Below, piece after piece: positions 1 through 5,725 of a stretch of DNA of 14,680 bases (position 1 is the first letter of the stretch; every line of letters starts with the position of its first letter). The stretch is from NCBI GenBank assembly GCA_900545455.1, contig UQZF01000054.1:1-14680 (forward strand). Reading direction: 5' to 3'. The notes under the pieces are model-generated. The model saw only the letters and a list, made by a program, of their open reading frames with translations. It was not told the DNA's origin and ran no database searches. The position numbers were made by a program, and so were the translations under genes. Source of the DNA: an uncultured Eubacteriales bacterium (GTDB taxonomy: Bacteria; Bacillota; Clostridia; Lachnospirales; Lachnospiraceae).

Positions 1-173
1 ATTCTTGCCTTGGTGTCACCCGTCACAGCCACATATCTTGTGATCTGTGTGTTTTTCCAGCTCGGTGAGAAGCTCGCTGTCTCGACGAGCTCGCGGACGA
101 GTTCAGGGGAGACGGCGTCAGGCTTGAAGCTTCTGATTGAACGTCTGCCTTTTATACATTCTTTTGCGGTCAT
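1..173 (-). CDS. Nitroreductase-family protein, N-terminal part (cut by window edge)
   Basis: Read on the minus strand from an ATG at 173 to the window edge, this gives 57 residues beginning MTAKECIKGRRSIRSFKPD. The GRRSIRSF stretch (residues 9-16) is the usual N-terminal FMN-phosphate-binding signature of nitroreductases. ETASFSPSWKNTQITRY (31-47) matches the second FMN-contact segment, which normally reads A-x-x-APS-x-x-N-x-Q. Family members are homodimeric flavoproteins that reduce nitro compounds, quinones or other substrates with NAD(P)H; the substrate cannot be told from this fragment. The start is supported by a GGAGG site (cctcc at 181-185 on the plus strand) 7 nt upstream. It is transcribed away from ylxM from its own promoter. 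The family call is from motifs in a short fragment; the rest lies outside the window. Confidence 0.85.
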   Translation of the reverse strand, partial: MTAKECIKGRRSIRSFKPDAVSPELVRELVETASFSPSWKNTQITRYVAVTGDTKAR

Positions 174-202
174 ATTGATACCTCCATAAAATTATTGTTA
201 TT

Positions 203-231
203 ATTTTAACATAGTATTTTTTGAGTGTAAA
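203..231 (-). promoter_or_regulatory. Sigma-A-type promoter for the nitroreductase gene
   Basis: Reading the minus strand, TTTACA (plus-strand TGTAAA, 226-231) and TAAAAT (plus-strand ATTTTA, 203-208) are separated by exactly 17 nt. Each box matches the sigma-A consensus at 5 of 6 bases. The -10 box lies 29 nt upstream of the minus-strand ATG at 173, leaving room for the GGAGG site. The surroundings are very AT-rich, which raises the chance of a fortuitous match, but placement and spacing are right. Confidence 0.65.
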
Positions 232-288
232 TATATTTTGTTGATTTTCATATATTGTAAAATTTTTAAAATTGTCAAGAAAAAATAC

Positions 289-317
289 TTGACAACATGA
301 GGGCTTTGTAGTATCCT
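289..317 (+). promoter_or_regulatory. Sigma-A promoter for the ylxM-ffh-rpsP operon
   Basis: A perfect TTGACA (289-294) is followed after 17 nt by TATCCT (312-317), which matches the -10 consensus at 4 of 6 positions. The predicted transcript starts near 324 and gives a leader of about 60 nt before ylxM. No terminator-like hairpin stands between this promoter and ffh, so it is the likely main promoter for the housekeeping operon up to the terminator after trmD. It is back-to-back with the minus-strand nitroreductase promoter. Confidence 0.7.
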
Positions 318-383
318 AGCAAAGGATTGAGGCAGAGTGCATAGCAGAGTAGTGCCTGCAAGATGCTTTAGGAGTGTGCGCAG

Positions 384-758
384 ATGGACGATATGGAGAA
401 GATGGAAAGAATTGTTGAACAGACACTTCTTTATGATTTTTACGGTGAACTTCTCACACCTCATCAGAAGATGATATATGAGGAGTATGTGCTTGATAAC
501 TTTTCCATAAGCGAGATTGCCAAGGAACACAACATAAGCAGACAGGGCGTTCATGATCAGCTTAAGAGAGTGGACAAGCTTCTGAATGAGTATGAGAGTA
601 CACTTCACCTGATAGACAGATTTATGAAGATTAAGGATAAGGTGAATGAGATAAGCAGCTATTCCAAGCAGGTGTTATCGTCAGATAATTTGGAGACTGT
701 GAAGGAGCTTGTAGGAAGAATCGATTCAATATCCAATGCGATTATCGATGAGTTATAG
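384..758 (+). CDS. ylxM: YlxM/p13-like signal recognition particle accessory protein
   Basis: A 124-residue helical protein whose residues 38-62 form a helix-turn-helix of the sigma-70 region 4 type (DNFSISEIAKEHNISRQGVH, then DQLKR). Length and motif match YlxM, which is almost always encoded directly upstream of ffh in Firmicutes. In Streptococcus mutans YlxM binds SRP components and modulates their activity; a direct DNA-binding role has not been the main finding. The C-terminal half (70-124) is probably helical or coiled coil, rich in K, E, I and L. The start at 384 is set by AGGAG (370-374) 9 nt upstream. It is the first gene of the operon, and ffh starts 57 nt after its stop. The name is confident from sequence plus context; mechanism in this organism is unknown. 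Confidence 0.9.
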   Translation: MDDMEKMERIVEQTLLYDFYGELLTPHQKMIYEEYVLDNFSISEIAKEHNISRQGVHDQLKRVDKLLNEYESTLHLIDRFMKIKDKVNEISSYSKQVLSSDNLETVKELVGRIDSISNAIIDEL

Positions 759-815
759 ATTTTCAGTATGAAGTATAGACAGAGGGCTGATTTGCCCGGA
801 TAAGGTGGTTACAGA

Positions 816-2171
816 GTGGCTTTTGACAGTTTATCCGATAAGTTACAGAATATATTCAAGAATCTCCGCGGCAAGGGCAGGCTCTCAGAGGCAGATGTCA
901 AGGCAGCTCTAAAGGAGATTAAGATGGCACTGCTTGAGGCGGATGTAAGCTTTAAGGTTGTCAAGCAGTTTATAAGCTCGGTTCAGGAGCGTGCTGTAGG
1001 TCAGGACGTACTTAACAGCCTGACGCCGGGACAGACGGTAATTAAGATTGTCAATGAGGAGCTTATAGCTCTCATGGGTTCTGAGACCACCGAGATTGAT
1101 TTAAAGGGTGGTCAGGCAATCACGGTTATCATGATGATGGGACTTCAGGGAGCAGGTAAGACGACTACCACGGCTAAGATAGCCGGGAAGCTCAAGGAGA
1201 AGGGTAAGAGACCTCTCCTGGTTGCCTGCGATGTTTACAGACCGGCTGCCATCAAGCAGTTGGAGATTAACGGTGAGAAACAGGGCGTGCCTGTGTTCTC
1301 CATGGGTGATAAGATTAAGCCTGCCGATATTGCGAAGGCTGCGGTTGCCCATGCAGAGAAGAACGGCAATAACGTCGTAATATTAGATACTGCAGGTCGT
1401 CTCCATGTTGACGAGGAGATGATGGCAGAGTTAAGGGAGATTAAGTCGGTTGTCGATGTGCATCAGAGCATACTCGTTGTAGATGCCATGACAGGACAGG
1501 ATGCCGTCAATGTTGCAAGCAGCTTCAATGATGAGGTTGGAATCGACGGTGTCATAATCACCAAGCTTGACGGTGATACCAGAGGCGGTGCGGCACTTTC
1601 AATTAAGGCGGTGACAGGCAAGCCTATTCTATATGTAGGTATGGGTGAGAAGCTTTCTGATCTGGAACAGTTTTATCCTGACAGAATGGCATCTCGAATC
1701 CTTGGCATGGGAGATGTGCTCACACTCATTGAGAAGGCACAGTCCCAGATTGATGAGGAGAAAGCCAAGGAGATGGAGCAGAAGCTCCGCAAGGCTGAGT
1801 TCGACTTCGAGGATTATCTTGAGTCGATGAAGCAGGTCAAGAACATGGGTGGTATCGGAAGTATCTTAAATATGCTTCCGGGCATGGGACTTGGCAATCA
1901 GATGAAGAATGTCAATCCCGATGCGATTGATGAGAGTGCTCTCGGACGCGTTGAGGCAATCATTCTCTCGATGACTCCGCAGGAGAGACGCAATCCGTCG
2001 CTTCTCAATCCTTCACGCAAGTACAGAATTGCGAAGGGTGCCGGAGTTGATGTGGCTGAAGTCAATCGTCTGGTCAAGCAGCAGGAGCAGATGAAGAAAA
2101 TGATGAAGCAGATGCCGGGAATGTTCGGCGGTAAAGGTGGTAAAAGAGGTAAGTTCAGACTTCCTTTTTAA
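816..2171 (+). CDS. ffh: Signal recognition particle GTPase Ffh (SRP54)
   Basis: This 451-residue protein is the SRP GTPase that binds signal sequences emerging from the ribosome and, with 4.5S/6S RNA, delivers nascent chains to FtsY at the membrane. Domains in order: N helical bundle (about 1-90); G domain with the P-loop GLQGAGKTTT (109-118), DTAGR (191-195), TKLD (249-252) and GMGEK (275-279); and a methionine-rich M domain (about 325-440). The M domain holds the RNA-binding element SRKYRIAKGAG (400-410) and hydrophobic finger-loop segments such as NMLPGMGLGNQMKN. The tail is Met-, Gly- and Lys-rich. The start is GTG at 816, backed by AAGGTGG (802-808). Length is typical. It lies between ylxM and rpsP in the usual Firmicute order; no SRP RNA gene is visible in the window. 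Confidence 0.98.
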   Translation: MAFDSLSDKLQNIFKNLRGKGRLSEADVKAALKEIKMALLEADVSFKVVKQFISSVQERAVGQDVLNSLTPGQTVIKIVNEELIALMGSETTEIDLKGGQAITVIMMMGLQGAGKTTTTAKIAGKLKEKGKRPLLVACDVYRPAAIKQLEINGEKQGVPVFSMGDKIKPADIAKAAVAHAEKNGNNVVILDTAGRLHVDEEMMAELREIKSVVDVHQSILVVDAMTGQDAVNVASSFNDEVGIDGVIITKLDGDTRGGAALSIKAVTGKPILYVGMGEKLSDLEQFYPDRMASRILGMGDVLTLIEKAQSQIDEEKAKEMEQKLRKAEFDFEDYLESMKQVKNMGGIGSILNMLPGMGLGNQMKNVNPDAIDESALGRVEAIILSMTPQERRNPSLLNPSRKYRIAKGAGVDVAEVNRLVKQQEQMKKMMKQMPGMFGGKGGKRGKFRLPF

Positions 2172-2210
2172 CATAATAATTCAGAAAATATTCAAGGAGG
2201 TGAATACAAA

Positions 2211-2456
2211 ATGGCAGTTAAGATCAGATTAAGAAGAATGGGACAGAAGAAGGCTCCTTTCTATAGAATCATCGTTGCTGATTCAAGATCCCCAAGAGAT
2301 GGCAGATTCATCGAGGAGATCGGAACATACGATCCTAATAACGATCCTAGCACTTACAATGTTAACGAGGAGTTAGCGAAGAAGTGGTTAGCAAGCGGTG
2401 CTCAGCCTACAGAGGTTGTCAGCAAGATTTTCAAGCTCGCTGGTATTGAGAAGTAA
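2211..2456 (+). CDS. rpsP: 30S ribosomal protein S16
   Basis: An 81-residue basic protein starting MAVKIRLRRMGQKKAPFYRI, the hallmark of bS16, followed by VADSRSPRDGRFIEEIGTYDP. S16 is an early-binding 30S assembly protein of the 5' domain of 16S rRNA. The start follows an exceptionally strong site, AAGGAGGTGA (2194-2203), 7 nt before the ATG. Codon choice is extreme: every Lys is AAG, every Glu is GAG and every Arg is AGA, as expected of a highly expressed gene here. It sits 39 nt after ffh and 17 nt before khpA, presumably in the same transcript. Confidence 0.98.
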   Translation: MAVKIRLRRMGQKKAPFYRIIVADSRSPRDGRFIEEIGTYDPNNDPSTYNVNEELAKKWLASGAQPTEVVSKIFKLAGIEK

Positions 2457-2473
2457 TATGTTGGAGGTGTGAC

Positions 2474-2701
2474 ATGAAGGAATTGGTTGAAGTAATTGCG
2501 AAAGCACTTGTAGACAATCCTGACGAGGTCGTTGTTACTGAAACAGTAAAAGAAAAAGCAATCGTCCTCGAACTTAAAGTTGCCCCATCTGACACTGGCA
2601 AGGTTATCGGCAAACAGGGCCGAATTGCTAAGTCAATCCGCGCAGTTGTTAAAGCAGCGGCGACAAAAGAAGATAAGAAGGTTATTGTTGACATAATGTA
2701 A
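2474..2701 (+). CDS. khpA: KH-domain RNA-binding protein KhpA (YlqC)
   Basis: A 75-residue single KH domain; the GxxG loop that contacts RNA is GKQG (46-49), flanked by the typical V-I-G-K-Q-G-R-I-A-K-S-I-R pattern. KhpA partners with KhpB (Jag/EloR) in Gram-positive bacteria and is linked to cell elongation and division and to global RNA binding. khpA lies directly after rpsP in most Firmicutes, as here (17 nt gap, GGAGGTG at 2463-2469). Oddity: codon use departs from its neighbours, with GAA outnumbering GAG 6 to 1, AAA outnumbering AAG 7 to 5, and Arg as CGA and CGC with no AGA, whereas rpsP uses only GAG, AAG and AGA. The protein is a normal length and intact. Confidence 0.95.
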   Translation: MKELVEVIAKALVDNPDEVVVTETVKEKAIVLELKVAPSDTGKVIGKQGRIAKSIRAVVKAAATKEDKKVIVDIM

Positions 2702-2720
2702 TTTAATAATGCCTTTTTTG

Positions 2721-2757
2721 TGCCGGGTTATGCCCGGCATATTCTTTATCATATAAT
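2721..2757 (+). promoter_or_regulatory. Hairpin and possible -10 box between khpA and rimM
   Basis: A 7-bp GC-rich stem, TGCCGGG (2721-2727) with CCCGGCA (2733-2739) and a 5-nt loop, starts 19 nt after khpA. It is followed by a moderately T-rich stretch (TATTCTTTATC) rather than a clean T-run, so it may be a weak terminator, attenuator or RNA-processing site. Just after it a perfect TATAAT (2752-2757) appears, but I see no good -35 box 17 nt upstream because that position falls in the hairpin. The intergenic gap, 96 nt, is the longest within the operon. Function is inferred, not shown. Confidence 0.4.
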
Positions 2758-2797
2758 AAAACCATCAACAGACATAGTGCATAAACAGGAGGTCTCA

Positions 2798-3310
2798 ATG
2801 CAGGATTTATTGCAGGTTGGTGTTATATCATCCACACATGGAATCGCCGGAGAGGTCAAAGTGTTTCCGACAACGGATGATGTGAACAGATTTGATTATC
2901 TCAAGGAAGTTATATTGGACACCGGGAGAGAGAAGCTTAATCTCACTGTAGCCGGGGTGAAATATTTTAAGAATATGGTTATCCTTAAATTTAAGGGTAT
3001 TGATAATATCAATGATGTAGAAAAATACAGAGGTTGTTCTCTCTGGGTTACGAGGGAGAATGCCGTTGAACTTGAAGAGGATGAGTACTTTGTGTGCGAT
3101 ATGATTGGTCTCAAGGTCATGACCGACGAGGGTGAGGAGCTCGGAGAGCTCACCGACGTCATCCAGACGGGTGCTAATGATGTCTATGCCGTCAAGACCA
3201 AGGAGGGCAAGGAGGTTCTGCTTCCTGCCATCGCGGACTGCGTGCTCAATGTCAATATAGAGGAAAATACCATGACGGTGCATGTCATGGACGGGTTGCT
3301 TGACTTATGA
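2798..3310 (+). CDS. rimM: 16S rRNA-processing/ribosome maturation factor RimM
   Basis: A 170-residue protein that binds S19 and the 30S head during late small-subunit maturation. The N-terminal RimM beta-barrel carries GVISSTHGIAGEVKVFP (8-24), with the family THGxxGEV motif. The C-terminal PRC-barrel begins at EYFVCDMIGLKV (96-107) and includes GANDVYAVK (126-134) and LLPAI (141-145). The open frame runs upstream to 2720, but ATG 2798 is the likely start: AGGAGG (2787-2792) is 5 nt before it, and the conserved domain begins right there, while the upstream extension would pass through a hairpin. It overlaps trmD by 4 nt (ATGA), indicating translational coupling. Bacillus has ylqD upstream; it is absent here. 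Confidence 0.95.
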   Translation: MQDLLQVGVISSTHGIAGEVKVFPTTDDVNRFDYLKEVILDTGREKLNLTVAGVKYFKNMVILKFKGIDNINDVEKYRGCSLWVTRENAVELEEDEYFVCDMIGLKVMTDEGEELGELTDVIQTGANDVYAVKTKEGKEVLLPAIADCVLNVNIEENTMTVHVMDGLLDL

Positions 3311-4062
3311 TTAATTTTCATGTGCTTACGCTCTTTCCTGAGATGGTGCTTAACGGACTCAACACGAGCATTATCGGAAGGGCTGTCGAGAACAACATAA
3401 TAAAGATTGGTGCCACCGACATAAGGGATTTCTCAACGAACAAGCATATGAAGGTGGACGATTATCCTTACGGGGGCGGTGCGGGAATGGTAATGCAGCC
3501 TGAGCCCGTCTACAAGGCTTATGAGCATGTGCGAAATGATATGCAGGGCAGCGTGAGGGTTCTCTACATGACTCCGCAGGGCAGAAGGTTTGACCACGAG
3601 ATGAGCAGGGAGCTTGCCCGTGAGGACAATCTCATATTTCTGTGTGGACATTACGAGGGAATTGACGAGCGCGTGCTTGAAATGATAGTGACGGACAATG
3701 TTTCCATCGGTGATTACGTTCTCACCGGAGGGGAGCTTCCGGCGATGGTTATGATTGATTCCATCTCAAGGAATGTGCCGGGCGTACTCAACAATGACGT
3801 GTCCGCCGAGTTCGAGACATTCCACGATAATCTGCTTGAGTATCCGCAGTACACAAGACCTGTCGATTTCATGGGAAAGCAGGTGCCCGAGGTTCTTTTG
3901 TCGGGACATCACGGCAAGGTGGACGAGTGGCGCAGACAGCAGTCAATTTTAAGAACCTTCAATGCAAGACCTGATTTGCTTGAGGGTGCGGTGCTCTCTA
4001 AGAAGGAGAAGGCGTACTTGGAGGAGCTTAAAAAGGAGCGGACAGTTAAGGCGCAAGAATAG
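3307..4062 (+). CDS. trmD: tRNA (guanine-37-N1)-methyltransferase TrmD
   Basis: A 251-residue SPOUT-class enzyme that methylates G37 next to the anticodon using S-adenosylmethionine, preventing +1 frameshifts; it acts as a homodimer. Visible motifs: YGGGAGMVMQPEP (55-67); CGHYEGIDERV (113-123) and SIGDYVLTGGELPAM (133-147), the deep trefoil knot that holds SAM; and LLSGHHGKVDEWRRQQS (197-213), the C-terminal tRNA-binding segment. Aligning by eye on LLEYP, the position of E. coli Asp169, proposed as the general base, is Glu170 here (EFETFHD), a conservative change I am not sure is rare. It is coupled to rimM by an ATGA overlap and is the last gene before a strong terminator. Confidence 0.97.
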   Translation: MINFHVLTLFPEMVLNGLNTSIIGRAVENNIIKIGATDIRDFSTNKHMKVDDYPYGGGAGMVMQPEPVYKAYEHVRNDMQGSVRVLYMTPQGRRFDHEMSRELAREDNLIFLCGHYEGIDERVLEMIVTDNVSIGDYVLTGGELPAMVMIDSISRNVPGVLNNDVSAEFETFHDNLLEYPQYTRPVDFMGKQVPEVLLSGHHGKVDEWRRQQSILRTFNARPDLLEGAVLSKKEKAYLEELKKERTVKAQE

Positions 4063-4075
4063 AATATGTATATTT

Positions 4076-4114
4076 CGGCTGATTTTTATGAAGGATAAAA
4101 TCAGCCGTTTTTTT
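4076..4114 (+). terminator. Intrinsic terminator after trmD
   Basis: An 11-bp perfect stem, CGGCTGATTTT (4076-4086) with AAAATCAGCCG (4097-4107), has a 10-nt loop and is followed by seven T residues (4108-4114). It begins 14 nt after the trmD stop and closes the housekeeping operon. In related genomes rplS often follows trmD; here the transcript stops and the accessory insert begins. Confidence 0.93.
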
Positions 4115-4174
4115 GTGTGATAGGAAAATTTGTTCTTATTACATGTTACATAAAAAAGCGTAAAATATTTAGGA

Positions 4175-4227
4175 CTAATATATTATCTAAAACTTGCGTT
4201 TTTGGCGGATTTGGGATAATATATTAG
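4175..4227. repeat. Paired palindromic operator-like sites upstream of hipBA
   Basis: CTAATATATTATC (4175-4187) and GATAATATATTAG (4215-4227) form a perfect 13-bp inverted repeat with a 27-nt spacer. Each arm itself contains the perfect 10-bp palindrome TAATATATTA (4176-4185 and 4217-4226); the palindrome centres are 41 bp apart, close to four helical turns. The right arm overlaps the -10 region of the hipBA promoter and the left arm lies just upstream of its -35 box. HipB proteins repress their own operons by binding paired palindromes as dimers, with HipA as co-repressor, so these are most likely HipB operators. The assignment is inference from position and symmetry; the sequence differs from the E. 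coli operator. Confidence 0.75.
4194..4222 (+). promoter_or_regulatory. Probable hipBA promoter
   Basis: TTGCGT (4194-4199) and TAATAT (4217-4222) are separated by 17 nt; alternatively GATAAT (4215-4220) with TG at 4212-4213 is an extended -10. Either choice puts the -10 inside the right palindromic arm, so a bound repressor would block RNA polymerase. The transcript would start about 15 nt before the hipB ATG, leaving AGAGGAG (4229-4235) as the ribosome binding site on a very short leader. Confidence 0.55.
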
Positions 4228-4243
4228 CAGAGGAGCGTGCGAT

Positions 4244-4522
4244 ATGGTTAATGTATTTTTAAAATCCGCTTCGGAAATTAACACGGATATAGCTAAGCGG
4301 ATGGCAGGAATAAGAAAAAGAAGAAAAATATCACAGAAGGAGCTTGCGAAAAGGTCGGGAGTGAGCTTAGGTTCACTCAAAAGATTTGAGCAAACGGGGG
4401 ACATTTCCTTAATATCGCTCACCAAGCTGGCGATGGCACTTGGACTTGAAAACGAATTGGACGGTTTATTTTCGGATGTTCCGTTTGATTCGATAGAGGA
4501 GGTTATAAATGCACAGGATTAA
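4244..4522 (+). CDS. hipB: HipB-like antitoxin, XRE-family helix-turn-helix regulator
   Basis: A 92-residue protein with one XRE/HTH_3 domain at about 17-72: IAKRMAGIRKRRKISQKELA, then KRSGVSLGSLKRFEQTGDIS. The recognition helix lies near GVSLGSLKRFEQ (39-50). Such proteins dimerise on DNA, repress the toxin operon and neutralise HipA by complex formation. The acidic C-terminal tail (FDSIEEVINAQD) could contact the toxin, but this is not seen directly. The start at 4244 has AGAGGAG 8 nt upstream. Its last 14 nt overlap the hipA start in another frame, so the two are translationally coupled. The HipB call rests on the linked hipA and the paired palindromes upstream; by sequence alone it would be a generic XRE regulator. 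Confidence 0.88.
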   Translation: MVNVFLKSASEINTDIAKRMAGIRKRRKISQKELAKRSGVSLGSLKRFEQTGDISLISLTKLAMALGLENELDGLFSDVPFDSIEEVINAQD

Positions 4523-5657
4523 GAAGCTTGAGGTATTTTACCATGACAGGCTTGTCGGGACGATGGCTCTTTATCAGAACAGGCTTGCGGCGTTCGAGTA
4601 TGGAACGGACTGGCTGGCAGATGGATTCTCGATTAATCCTTTTTCTCTGCCTCTCGAAAAGAAGGTGTTTTTGCCAAAGATTGAACCGTTTGAGGGAATA
4701 TATGGAGTCTTTGCTGACAGCCTGCCGGATGGATGGGGACGTCTGCTTGTTGACAGGCTGATGAGAAGGAACGGAATTAATCCTATGGAAATGGGAAATC
4801 TTGACAGACTTGCAATCGTCGGGGAAACAGGCATGGGAGCTCTCAGTTACAGACCTGTCATAACATTGGAGGAGAGCGATAATTCCATGTCGCTTGATGA
4901 GATTGCTGCGGAGTGCGAAAAGGTATTGCAGACAGAGTTTTCCGAGCAGCTTGATACTTTATTTACACTGGGAGGCTCGTCGGGAGGAGCACGACCTAAA
5001 ATACTCACCAAAATAGATGGCGATGATTGGATAATTAAGTTTCCGTCATCGTATGATTCAAAGGATATTGGCAGACAGGAATATGACTACGCTCTATGTG
5101 CAAAGAAATGCGGGATTGATATGGAGGACGTGAAGCTGTTTGACTCTCAAAGATGCAGCGGTTATTTTGGAACAAAGCGCTTTGACAGGGTAAGAAGAGA
5201 CGATGGAGGTATGATACGCAGACATATGGTATCGGTATCGGGACTTCTTGAGACATCTCACAGGATTCCGAATTTGGATTACGATTTACTTATGAGGCTG
5301 ACATTTATGCTCACTAAGGACATTGAAGAGTGCATGAAGCTGTACAGGCTTATGTGTTTTAATGTCTTTGCGCATAACAGAGATGACCATTCAAAGAATT
5401 TCACCTTTATATATTTGGATGACGAAAAAAGATGGATTCTTTCTCCGGCGTATGACCTGACCTACAGCAATTCGCTGAACGGAGAGCACGCAACAACCAT
5501 AAACGGGAATGGAGTTAACCCGGGAATAAATGATTTGCTGGAGGTTGCAAAAAAGGCAGGACTTGATATAAAAGCTGCAAGGGCGGCAGCGGAGGATATA
5601 AAAGAATGCGTGAATGAATACTTGGGACATTATTTCCCGAATGTTACACGCGTGTAA
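4509..5657 (+). CDS. hipA: HipA-like serine/threonine kinase toxin
   Basis: A 382-residue HipA-family kinase, shorter than E. coli HipA (about 440). E. coli HipA phosphorylates glutamyl-tRNA synthetase, stops growth and promotes persistence; related HipT kinases hit other tRNA synthetases. An N-terminal subdomain (about 5-115) has VFADSLPDGWGRLLVDR (67-83). The Gly-rich loop GGSSGGARPK (155-164) is where these kinases carry the autophosphorylated serine; S157 or S158 would match Ser150 of E. coli HipA by eye. WIIKFP (174-179) gives the ATP-binding lysine K177. The catalytic loop is HNRDDHSKN (289-297), with D292 the likely base and N297 a metal ligand, and SPAYDL (312-317) supplies the metal-binding D316. 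All key residues are intact, so it should be active. AGGAGG (4497-4502) precedes the ATG, inside hipB. The target is unknown. Confidence 0.93.
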   Translation: MHRIKKLEVFYHDRLVGTMALYQNRLAAFEYGTDWLADGFSINPFSLPLEKKVFLPKIEPFEGIYGVFADSLPDGWGRLLVDRLMRRNGINPMEMGNLDRLAIVGETGMGALSYRPVITLEESDNSMSLDEIAAECEKVLQTEFSEQLDTLFTLGGSSGGARPKILTKIDGDDWIIKFPSSYDSKDIGRQEYDYALCAKKCGIDMEDVKLFDSQRCSGYFGTKRFDRVRRDDGGMIRRHMVSVSGLLETSHRIPNLDYDLLMRLTFMLTKDIEECMKLYRLMCFNVFAHNRDDHSKNFTFIYLDDEKRWILSPAYDLTYSNSLNGEHATTINGNGVNPGINDLLEVAKKAGLDIKAARAAAEDIKECVNEYLGHYFPNVTRV

Positions 5658-5660
5658 TAT

Positions 5661-5707
5661 AAAAAGAGTAACTGTATGCTATTATTGTAATACAGTTACT
5701 TTTTTTT
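5661..5707 (+). terminator. Intrinsic terminator after hipA
   Basis: AGTAACTGTAT (5667-5677) pairs perfectly with ATACAGTTACT (5690-5700) around a 12-nt loop and runs into TTTTTTT (5701-5707); the upstream AAAAA (5661-5665) makes it usable from either strand. It starts 3 nt after the hipA stop. The next gene's ribosome binding site lies only 5 nt past the T-run, so read-through here would control the lipoprotein gene if it has no promoter of its own. Confidence 0.9.
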
Positions 5708-5725
5708 ATATGAGGAGGTTATGGG

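Noticed and set aside
201..608. Minus-strand open frame across the ylxM start
   Set aside because: It is a shadow of ylxM, covers both promoters, and its translation shows no recognisable family.
2720..2797. N-terminal extension of rimM from a GTG at 2720
   Set aside because: It would translate through the GC-rich hairpin, has no ribosome binding site, and adds 26 residues outside the RimM fold; AGGAGG and ATG at 2798 fit the family start.
4063..4243. Attachment site or target duplication at the start of the accessory insert
   Set aside because: I found no matching direct repeat near the far end (8198-8334), no tRNA gene and no recombinase; the repeats there are better read as operators.
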